Position numbers and translations under genes: made by a program. The notes below the pieces were generated by a model. The model did not search any database and was not told where the DNA came from. It worked only from the letters and a program-made list of their open reading frames with translations. From the NCBI RefSeq assembly GCF_009711085.1, contig NZ_WMKA01000011.1, forward strand, positions 1-61,046: DNA of 61,046 nucleotides, written 5' to 3'. This DNA is from Cellulosimicrobium composti. Its GTDB lineage: Bacteria; Actinomycetota; Actinomycetes; Actinomycetales; Cellulomonadaceae. Shown here piece by piece: positions 51,770 through 59,116 of the stretch. How positions within the stretch are numbered: the stretch's first letter is position 1; every line of letters starts with the position of its first letter.

Positions 51770-52206
51770 GGGCCGTCGTGCAGCGCGTGACGCGCGCGAG
51801 CGTGAGCGTCGTCGGCGAGGACGGCAGCGCGGAGGTCGTCGGCGCGATCGACCGCCCGGGTCTCCTCGCGCTCGTCGGCGTCACGCACGACGACGGTGAT
51901 GCGCAGGTCGAGACGATCGCACGCAAGATCGCCGAGCTCCGGATCCTCGCGGGGGAGCGGTCGGTGCTGGACGAGGGCGCGCCGGTGCTCGTCGTCTCCC
52001 AGTTCACGCTCTACGCGGACACGCGCAAGGGACGGCGGCCGTCGTGGAACGGCGCGGCGCCCGGCCCGGTCGCGGAGCCGCTCGTGGACGCGGTCGTCGC
52101 GCGGCTGCGCGAGCGGGGGGTCGAGGTCGCGACCGGGCGGTTCGGCGCGCACATGGCGGTCGAGCTCGTCAACGACGGCCCGGTCACCCTGATCCTGGAC
52201 GCCTGA
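51766..52206 (+). CDS. dtd: D-aminoacyl-tRNA deacylase
   Basis: Removes D-amino acids mischarged on tRNA. The 146-residue protein has the two hallmark motifs SQFTLYAD (about 85) and the Gly-cisPro segment [10 protein letters not shown] near the end. It starts [15 protein letters not shown] as expected. It is the last gene of a DUF2516-asparaginase-dtd operon. Confidence 0.96.
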   Translation: MRAVVQRVTRASVSVVGEDGSAEVVGAIDRPGLLALVGVTHDDGDAQVETIARKIAELRILAGERSVLDEGAPVLVVSQFTLYADTRKGRRPSWNGAAPGPVAEPLVDAVVARLRERGVEVATGRFGAHMAVELVNDGPVTLILDA

Positions 52207-52235
52207 CGCCCCGAGGTCCGGGTGATCTCGTAGCG

Positions 52236-52256
52236 AACCCGTACGTGCCGTACGTA
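52236..52256 (+). promoter_or_regulatory. Repeated CCGTACGT element upstream of chitinase 1
   Basis: AACCCGTACGT (52236-52246) is followed by a second CCGTACGT (52249-52256), the two copies 10 bp apart. A near-identical AACCCGTATGT occurs upstream of the second chitinase at 58961-58971. The element lies about 190 nt before the chitinase start. Candidate activator site; the binding protein is unknown. Confidence 0.4.
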
Positions 52257-52262
52257 CGAAAT

Positions 52263-52292
52263 CTCCCGGACGCGGAGGCTGTCCGGTGGGAG
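52263..52292 (+). terminator. Bulged hairpin after dtd
   Basis: CTCCCGGAC (52263-52271) pairs with GTCC-GGT-GGGAG (52281-52292) with a 3-nt bulge, 57 nt after the dtd stop. It could end the dtd operon or belong to the chitinase leader. Confidence 0.3.
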
Positions 52293-52444
52293 AAGTCTGT
52301 GGGGAACGCGTAGGTCCGGACCGGTCGTCGCGCGGTTACGGTCGCTCCCGTCAGCACCGGTCGCCCGGCCCCGGACCACGACGTCCGGGCCCCCGCACGC
52401 CCGTAGGAGGCGGCGACCGGCCCCTGCCTCACGAGAGGACCTCG

Positions 52445-54063
52445 ATGCACGTTCCTCGCTCCTCCAGCCTGCGGCGCGCACGCCCGACGCGTGCCGCCGC
52501 CGCTCTCGCCGCGCTCGCGCTCGCGGCGACCGGGAGCGTCGCCGCCGCGACGACCGCGGCCGCGACCCCCGACGTCGCGACGGCGACCGCCACCGCGTCG
52601 CCCAACGGCGACGCGGCGATCAACGGGTACCGCAACGTCGGCTACTTCATGTCTGGGCGCCGGAGAACTACGGGTACACCGTCAAGGACCTCGTGGTCTC
52701 CGGCCAGGCCGAGCAGGTCACCCACGTCAACTACGCCTTCGGCAACATCCACCCGACCGACCTCACGTGCTTCCTCGCCGACGCGCCGGGCACGCCCGAG
52801 CCGGGCGGCAACGACGGCGCGGGTGACGCCCAGGCGGACTTCGTGCGCGCCGTGAGCGCCGAGGACTCCGTGGACGGCGTCGCCGACGCGCCCGGCCAGG
52901 CGCTCGCCGGGAACTTCAACCAGCTCCGCAAGCTCAAGGAGCATTACCCCGGTACGAAGGTCCTCATGTCGCTCGGCGGCTGGACGTGGTCGAAGTACTT
53001 CTCGAAGGCCGCGGCGACGCCCGAGAGCCGTGAGAGGTTCGTCGCGTCGTGCCTCGACCTCTACATCGACGGCAACCTGCCCGAGATCGACGGTCGCGGC
53101 GGCCCCGGCGCTGCCGCGGGCCTGTTCGACGGCATCGACGTGGACTGGGAGTGGCCCGGCGCGCCCGACTGGTCGCAGCACCCGGAGAACCACGTCGACC
53201 CGGTCAACGACAAGGCGAACTTCACGGCCCTGCTCGCGGAGTTCCGCAGGCAGCTCGACGAGCGCGGCGCGGCGCAGGGCAAGGACTACCTGCTGTCCGC
53301 GTACATCCCGGTCAGCCCGACCGTGGTGGACGCCGGCTGGGACGCCCCGACGATCTTCGACTACCTCGACTACGGCAACATGCAGGGCTACGACCTGCAC
53401 GGCGGCTGGTCGCCCCACCTCGCGGGGCACCAGGCGAACCTCCACGACACGACGCAGCCGGGCACGATCTCGCTCGAGGACGGCATCGACTTCTACCTGT
53501 CGCGGGGCGTCGACCCGGCCCAGCTCACGCTCGGCATCCCGGCGTTCGGCCGCGGCTGGTCCGGCGTCGAGGCCGGCGACACCGACGGCGCGTGGCAGCC
53601 CGCCGCGGGCGTCGCGCCCGGCACGTACGAGGCCGGGAACAAGCAGTACTTCGAGCTCCGCGACCACGGGACCGAGTACTTCGACGAGGCCAGCGGTGCG
53701 TCGTGGCGCTACGACGGCGACCAGTGGTGGAGCGTCGACACGCCGCGCGCCGTCGCGCACAAGGCGTCGTGGATCGCCGAGAAGGGCCTCGGCGGCTCGA
53801 TGTTCTGGGACCTCGCGGGCGACTTCGAGGACGAGCTCGTCGGGACGGCGGCCGGCGTGTACCGCGCCGCGCAGGCGGGCCCGGTGGACCCGGACGCGCC
53901 GGGCGCGTGCTTCCCGGCTTGGGGCCGCGACACGTCGTACCCCGCCGGGCGCGTCGTCTCGCACGAGGGCGTGAACTACCGCGCCGCGTGGTGGGTCCGG
54001 ACGAACGTCCCCGGGGCCGAGTCCTGGTACCCGTCGTGGCGCGTGGTCGGCACGTGCGCGTGA
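52445..54063 (+). pseudogene. GH18 chitinase, interrupted by a one-base frameshift
   Basis: An ATG at 52445 opens a signal peptide (AAALAALALAATGSVAAATTAAA) and the GH18 start NGYRNVGYFM. After ATG at 52649-52651 the sequence continues as tc-TGG in another frame, where WAPENYGYTVKDLVVSGQ runs in register to 54063. One base appears missing at 52652-52653. The rest is intact: DGIDVDWEWPG (catalytic DxxDxDxE), then a CBM5/12-like chitin-binding module (CFPAWGRDTSYPAGRVVSHEGVNYRAAWWV). It would encode about 539 residues if repaired. It may be a true pseudogene or a sequencing error. Confidence 0.85.
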
Positions 54064-54070
54064 CGTGAGC

Positions 54071-54157
54071 CGTGCGGCGCGCCCTGGGGGCGCGCGCCGC
54101 ACGAAGGGCCCGCCGGCCCGGCACCGCCCGCTGGGTGCGCGGTGCCGGGTGGCGGGC
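54071..54157. terminator. Tandem hairpins between chitinase 1 and corA
   Basis: Two consecutive stem-loops fill the convergent gap: one at 54071-54103 with arms of about 13 bp, and one pairing 54108-54126 with 54140-54157 with a small mismatch. Together they can terminate transcription from both strands. Confidence 0.7.
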
Positions 54158-54175
54158 TCGTCGTCGTGCTCCGGG

Positions 54176-55168
54176 TCAGCGCAGCCAGCCGCGCCGCTTG
54201 ATGTACGCGAGCGGGATGACGGCGGCGACGAGCGTGAGCAGGACGGTCAGCGTGAACCCGTACGGCCGGTCGAGCTCGGGCATGTGCGTGAAGTTCATGC
54301 CGTAGAAGGACGCGATGAGCGTCGGCGGCAGGAACACGGCCGTGATGATGGTGAAGACCTTGACGATCTGCGCCTGCTTGACGTCGAGCGACGTCATGAT
54401 CGCCTGCTGGAGGTAGCGCACCTTGTCGTGCTCGAACCCCGCGTGCTGCTTCACGCCGTCGACGTCCGCGACGAGCGTCTCGACGAGCCCCGCGAGCACG
54501 GGGTCCGAGTCCGCGATCTCGCTGCGCAGGTGCCGCGCGGCGCGCGCGAGCGAGAGCTGCGACTCCTGCGCGCGCGACACGATCTCCTCGGCGCGGTTCA
54601 TGCGCGTGATGGTGTCCTGCATGTCCCGCACGCCGATCTCGCGCCCTCGCGCGTCGACCCCGCGCGTCGCCTCGTCGATCTCGTCGCTCATGTCCTCGAG
54701 GAGGTCGCTCGCGAGCGCGACGACGCGGTCCGCCGCCTCGTTGAGCGCGTAGAGCAGCGCGTACGCGACGCCGTAGGACGAGCGGATGAGCCACGGCGTG
54801 CGCCGCATGCGCGCGATCGCCTTGTCGAACACGGGGTAGTGGCGCTGCGGCTGCGCGGTGACGACGACGTCGGGCGACAGCGCGAGGACGACCTGCTCGT
54901 GGACCACGCGGTCGCCCTCGCGCCGCGTCGCGGTCACGGGGAGGTACACGTGCGCGTCGGTCTCCCACACCCGGGCTCCGGCCGCCGCGAAGTCGACGCC
55001 GTGCTCGGCGGCGCGGGCCTCGGCCTCGGCGTCGCCCGCCGCGACCTGCACCCAGCGGGAGCGCAGGACGCGGGGGTCGAAGCGCGGGCCCGCGTCGGGG
55101 GCGCGCAGGTCGAGGCCACCGCGCGCGGGAGCCGGGAGCGCGCTGGCCTCGGGCATCGTGGCCGTCAT
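54176..55168 (-). CDS. corA: CorA family magnesium/cobalt transporter
   Basis: A 330-residue Mg2+ channel. The signature YGMNF is in the loop after the first C-terminal helix (FTIITAVFLPPTLIASFYGMNF), and the last helix ends with a basic tail KRRGWLR. The long helical funnel domain lies at about 130-260. CorA forms pentamers in the membrane and imports Mg2+. The ATG overlaps the upstream small gene by 4 nt. Confidence 0.95.
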   Translation of the reverse strand: MTATMPEASALPAPARGGLDLRAPDAGPRFDPRVLRSRWVQVAAGDAEAEARAAEHGVDFAAAGARVWETDAHVYLPVTATRREGDRVVHEQVVLALSPDVVVTAQPQRHYPVFDKAIARMRRTPWLIRSSYGVAYALLYALNEAADRVVALASDLLEDMSDEIDEATRGVDARGREIGVRDMQDTITRMNRAEEIVSRAQESQLSLARAARHLRSEIADSDPVLAGLVETLVADVDGVKQHAGFEHDKVRYLQQAIMTSLDVKQAQIVKVFTIITAVFLPPTLIASFYGMNFTHMPELDRPYGFTLTVLLTLVAAVIPLAYIKRRGWLR

Positions 55169-55383
55169 CGCGCACCTCCCGCCGTGACATGCGCGAGCAG
55201 CAGCGCGACGCAGATGAACAGGTAGAGCCCGACGGTGAACGAGATCGACTGCCGTTCGAGGTCGGGCCGGCGGGCGCGGCGCCGGTCGTCGCGCGCGGCG
55301 CGCACGGAGGGGTGCGCGGTCGGGCGCACGGTCGGGCGCGCGGTGCGGGTCGGGGTCGTGGTGGCACGGGGACGCTGGGTCAT
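55165..55383 (-). CDS. Small single-pass membrane protein upstream of corA
   Basis: A 72-residue protein. The first 45 residues are rich in Arg, Thr and Pro; then SFTVGLYLFICVALLLAHVTAG forms one membrane helix. No family was recognised. AAGGA precedes the ATG. The ATGA overlap with corA shows coupled translation, so it may assist or regulate the channel; this is inference. Confidence 0.7.
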   Translation of the reverse strand: MTQRPRATTTPTRTARPTVRPTAHPSVRAARDDRRRARRPDLERQSISFTVGLYLFICVALLLAHVTAGGAR

Positions 55384-55879
55384 GAGGGTCGTCCTTTCCT
55401 GCGGGCGGACGGCACCGTCGCGGCCAGGGGTGGTGGCGCGGGCGCGTCCGAGGGGAGGGTCCGGCGGCGCGCCGAGCGGCGCGCGCGGAGCGCACTGGCG
55501 ACCTCCCCGCGCGGGACGACCGATCCGGTCTCGCCGGCCCCGGCGTCAGGCGACGGGACGAGGGCCACGGGGGGTGAGCGCACAGTGCACGGCTCTATGA
55601 CTGCTGCCGTCGGGCATGGGGCGCACCTCGCTCTCGTGGCGGCGGCGACCCTGCGGGTGCCGCGTCCGGGCCGGGGCGCACGACGACCGTGGCCACGGCG
55701 GGGATCGAGGCCAGGCTAGCCCTCGCACGGTGCCGCGGCAAGCGTCCTCGGCGGGTCGTCGTCCCAGGTGGCGGTCGTGTGACGACCGGGAAACGATGGG
55801 GTGATCCCTCGTTTACGGAGGGTTGTTAACATTTCATCCGGTCGACGGGCGACGAAGCCCCCGGACGGAGGGTCCCGAC
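55384..55879. other. Long divergent intergenic region between the corA operon and the luxR gene
   Basis: 496 nt without a convincing gene. It holds the minus-strand promoter at 55713-55741 and therefore a predicted leader of roughly 320 nt ahead of the corA operon. Near the luxR gene there is an AT-richer stretch with TTTACGGAGGGTTGTTAAC (55813-55831) and a GGAGGG ribosome site. No match to the M-box core was found by eye. Confidence 0.5.
55713..55741 (-). promoter_or_regulatory. Predicted promoter of the corA operon
   Basis: Reading leftwards: TTGCCG (complement of 55736-55741), a 17-bp spacer and TAGCCT (complement of 55713-55718). It lies about 330 nt upstream of the small membrane gene, leaving a long untranslated leader. 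Confidence 0.5.
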
Positions 55880-58858
55880 ATGTCAGAACAGCACGACTAC
55901 GTGGTTCCCGAGCCCGTCCGTCGCGCGGACACACGGTCCGCGCGGCGGCTCGAGCGGCTGTCCTCCCGCGCGCAGGAGGTCGACCGCGCGATCGCGGCCG
56001 TGAGCGAGGGCAAGGGTGCGCTCGTGTGGACCGCGGAGCGCGGCATGGGCGCGAGCGCGACCCTCGAGCTCGTGTGCGAGGCGGTCGCGAACCACGCCTT
56101 CGCGCGCCCCGCGCTGATGCTGCGCTGCCGCCCGCCCGTGGGTGCGCCCGCACCGGGCTCGGCCGTCGTCTCGATCGTCTCCCAGGTGTCCCAGCTCGCT
56201 GGCGGCGTCGTGCCCGACCGCCTCACGCGCGTCCTCGAGCCGGTCGACCCCGGCTTCGGGTACCTGCCGGAGGCCGCCGCGGTCGCGCTCGCCGAGCTCC
56301 TCGTCGAGGCGTCCGACGGCGCCACGGTCGTGCTCGTCGCCGACGACCTCCACCTGCAGGACGACCTCAGCCGGTCCGTCCTCGCGTGCCTCGTCGGGCA
56401 GCGGCACGCCCCCGTCGTCCTGCTCGGCACGGCGCCCGCGGGCACGCTCGACCCCACGTCGTGCCCGTTCGAGCTGCGTGCCGTTCCCCCGCTCGCGCCG
56501 GCCGACGCCCTCCACCTGCTGCTCGTGGAGCGTCGCCTCGCCGTCGCCCCGCACGTCGCCGCGCGCCTCGCCGAGCTCCTCGGCGGCAACGCCGCGGCCC
56601 TCACGCAGACCGCCGCGCTGCTCACGCCCGAACAGCTCTCGGGCGGGTCGATCCTCCCGGACCCGCTGCCCGTCGTGCCGGCCGTGCGAGCGCTGTTCGC
56701 CGACCGGCTCGCGGCCCTCAGCGAGGCGGAGCGCCACGCGCTGCTCGTCGCCGCCGTCGCGGTCGTGGACCGCACCGAGCTGCTGCTGTCCGCGACGGGG
56801 CTCGCGATGGAGGAGGTCCTCGACGGGCCGCTCGCCGAGCACCTCGCGCTCGTGGGCGGGCGCTTCGCGTTCGTGGACCCGCGCATGCGCTCGCTCGTGC
56901 ACGCCGACGCGCGGCTCGCGGAGCGGACCGCGGCGCACGTGGCCCTCGCCGCGGCGCACCGGCGCGCGGGGGAGGACGACGTCGCGGTGTGGCACTCCGC
57001 GCTCGCGACGCTCGCGGGCGACCCCGAGCTCGTCCCCGGCCTGCTGCGCATCGCGCGCCGGCACCTCGACCGCGGCGACGTCGTGTGGGCGCACGAGGTC
57101 GCGCGCGAGGCCGCGAGCCAGGCCGCGACCGAGCACCGGGCCGAGGCGTTCGCGATCGCGGGCGTCGCGGCCCTGCGCTCCGGCCACGTCCAGGACGCGG
57201 CGGACTGGCTGCGCAAGGCGTCGCGCAGCGGGGACGACGCGCTGCGCGCACGGACGCTCGGGCCGCTCGTCGCGGCGCTCACCCTCGCCGAGGGCCAGGT
57301 GCCCGACGACGTCCTGTCCCCGTACCTGCGCGGCGGACAGCCGGACGACCTCGAGCCGGATGCCGTCCGCGGCGTCGTCACGGGCGTGCTCTACGCCGCG
57401 CGCCTGCACGCGGAGCGGGGCGACGGCGTGAGCACGTCCCAGCTCCTCGACACCGCGGCGTTCCTCGCGTCGTGGTGCGACGACGACGAGACCGCCGCAG
57501 GCCTCGCGCTCGCGCGGTCGTGGGCCGCGGTGTTCGGGGTGGGGGACCGGGGCGTCGGCCCGGACGTCGACCTCGGGCCCGACCACGAGGCGTCGGTGCA
57601 GGTGACGCGCGCGCTGGCGCTCGCGGCGGACGACCGCCTGGAGGACGCGGCCCAGACGCTCGCGAGCGTGGTCGCGTCGCTCGCGCCCGTGCGCGACGGC
57701 GGCCGCTGGTTCGACGGCCCCGAGGAGACGCTCACCCCGCTCGCCGAGGCGCACGTGCGGCTCGCGCAGGTGCTCGTGCACCTCTGGCGCGGCACGCTGA
57801 CGCGCGCCGCCGACGAGCTCGCCGAGGCCGCGTTCCGGCTCCCGCTCGGGCTGCCGTTCGCCGGGCTGGGCGTCGCGGCGGCGCGCCGGCTCGACATGAT
57901 GACCCGCGGCGCCGTCGGACCTGTCGCGACAGCCCTGGAGGAGACGTGCGCGAGCCCCACGTCGCGACCCGTCCGTCTCGGGCTGCTCGTCGACCGGGCG
58001 ATGGGCGCGGCGTTCGCGCACCACGTGACGCAGGCGGCGACCCTGCTCGAGCTCGCGGCGGAGCGGGAGCGCCCGGACAGCGCGCGCATGCTCCCGCTGC
58101 CGGGCCTCGACGACGTCGAGGCGTGGGTGGTCGCGGGCCGGCACGACGCGGCGCAGCGCGCCCTGTCGCGGCGGAGGGTCGACGCGAAGGAGCTGCCGCC
58201 GTCGCTGCGGTCCGCGACGCTCGTCCGGGCCGAGGTCTCGCTCGCGGCGCCCGAGGACCTGGCCACGCCGCTCGAGCGCGCGACGCGCGTCAACCGCACG
58301 ACGGCGTCCCCGTACGAGCACGCGCGGACCGACCTGTGCGCCGCGCGGGCGCTCGTGCGCGCGGGCGAGCTGCAGCGCGCGCACGGGCTGTTCCTCTCCG
58401 CGATCGAGCTGTTCGACGACGCCGGGGCCGACGCGTGGACGACGATCGCGCGCGAGGAGCACGCGGAGGTCGTGCGCGGCCTCGGCGGGTCGGTGACCGA
58501 CGTCGTCGCCGACCCTCTCGCGACGCCGGCCGGGCCGCTCGGGGGTGGCCGGCACGGCGCCGAGCCCGCCGTCGCACCCCGGCCCGCGGCGCCGGACGCG
58601 TGCCGGCTCGCGGTGCGCGAGAGCGACGTCTCCGACGAGGCGCTCGCCGAGCTCCGCGGGCGGTGGGCCGACGAGCTCACCGAGCGCGAGCTCGACGTCG
58701 CGCTCCTCGTCGTCCAGGGCGCGTCGAACCGGGAGGCGGCGGACCAGCTCTACCTGTCGGTCCGCACGGTCGAGGTCCACCTCGGGCGCGTGTTCCGCAA
58801 GCTGGGCGTGCGGTCGCGCGTCGAGCTCACGGTGCTCGCCCACCGCGTCGGCCGGTGA
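55880..58858 (+). CDS. Large LuxR-family (LAL-like) transcriptional regulator
   Basis: A 992-residue regulator with an N-terminal NTPase-like domain, a long helical repeat middle, and a C-terminal LuxR helix-turn-helix (LTERELDVALLVVQGASNREAADQLYLSVRTVEVHLGRVFRKLGVRSRVEL, about 925-978). The P-loop is degenerate: AERGMGASAT at 52-61 has Ala58 in place of the Lys. A Walker B-like ADDLH remains (D155, D156). It may therefore not hydrolyse ATP. It lies between two chitinase genes and is a candidate regulator of them. GGAGGG precedes the ATG at 55880. Confidence 0.85.
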   Translation: MSEQHDYVVPEPVRRADTRSARRLERLSSRAQEVDRAIAAVSEGKGALVWTAERGMGASATLELVCEAVANHAFARPALMLRCRPPVGAPAPGSAVVSIVSQVSQLAGGVVPDRLTRVLEPVDPGFGYLPEAAAVALAELLVEASDGATVVLVADDLHLQDDLSRSVLACLVGQRHAPVVLLGTAPAGTLDPTSCPFELRAVPPLAPADALHLLLVERRLAVAPHVAARLAELLGGNAAALTQTAALLTPEQLSGGSILPDPLPVVPAVRALFADRLAALSEAERHALLVAAVAVVDRTELLLSATGLAMEEVLDGPLAEHLALVGGRFAFVDPRMRSLVHADARLAERTAAHVALAAAHRRAGEDDVAVWHSALATLAGDPELVPGLLRIARRHLDRGDVVWAHEVAREAASQAATEHRAEAFAIAGVAALRSGHVQDAADWLRKASRSGDDALRARTLGPLVAALTLAEGQVPDDVLSPYLRGGQPDDLEPDAVRGVVTGVLYAARLHAERGDGVSTSQLLDTAAFLASWCDDDETAAGLALARSWAAVFGVGDRGVGPDVDLGPDHEASVQVTRALALAADDRLEDAAQTLASVVASLAPVRDGGRWFDGPEETLTPLAEAHVRLAQVLVHLWRGTLTRAADELAEAAFRLPLGLPFAGLGVAAARRLDMMTRGAVGPVATALEETCASPTSRPVRLGLLVDRAMGAAFAHHVTQAATLLELAAERERPDSARMLPLPGLDDVEAWVVAGRHDAAQRALSRRRVDAKELPPSLRSATLVRAEVSLAAPEDLATPLERATRVNRTTASPYEHARTDLCAARALVRAGELQRAHGLFLSAIELFDDAGADAWTTIAREEHAEVVRGLGGSVTDVVADPLATPAGPLGGGRHGAEPAVAPRPAAPDACRLAVRESDVSDEALAELRGRWADELTERELDVALLVVQGASNREAADQLYLSVRTVEVHLGRVFRKLGVRSRVELTVLAHRVGR

Positions 58859-58880
58859 GGGAGGACCACACCGCCGCCCG

Positions 58881-58898
58881 GGTCGCCACGTAGCGACC
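58881..58898 (+). terminator. Small hairpin after the luxR gene
   Basis: GGTCGC (58881-58886) and GCGACC (58893-58898) form a 6-bp GC stem with a 6-nt loop, 22 nt after the stop codon. Weak terminator evidence. Confidence 0.3.
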
Positions 58899-58952
58899 GG
58901 GGTCGGTGCTCGCGGCTTCGAGCGCTTTGTCCTTCTTCGGGCGCTTCTGACC

Positions 58953-58971
58953 TACGGGAGAACCCGTATGT
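58953..58971 (+). promoter_or_regulatory. Inverted repeat and shared element upstream of chitinase 2
   Basis: TACGGG (58953-58958) and CCCGTA (58963-58968) form an inverted repeat with a 4-bp spacer. It overlaps AACCCGTATGT (58961-58971), which matches AACCCGTACGT upstream of chitinase 1 at 10 of 11 positions. It lies about 146 nt before the chitinase start. Confidence 0.4.
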
Positions 58972-59116
58972 CGCCGGTAAGTTCATACCGTGAACAATGT
59001 GGGAAGCGCGGATCACGCGGGCCCCTCCGGATCACTACCTTCGGGATGACCCGAGGGCGACGGCGACTCCGGACGGCGGCGTCGTGGCCCACAGCACGAG
59101 CAACGAGGCAGGACCC

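Noticed and set aside
52313-52322. GGTCCGGACC palindrome before chitinase 1 as a DasR or chitinase direct-repeat site
   Set aside because: It lacks the TGGTCTAGACCA-like flanks, and 10-bp GC palindromes are frequent at this base composition.
55384-55712. M-box magnesium riboswitch upstream of corA
   Set aside because: The conserved M-box core (GGTGAGGCTCC and the later conserved segments) could not be found on the minus strand in the right order.
55883-58843. 986-codon minus-strand open frame opposite the luxR gene
   Set aside because: Arg/Ala/Glu/His-biased composition typical of a reverse-frame shadow; no domain recognised, and the sense gene is clearly real.
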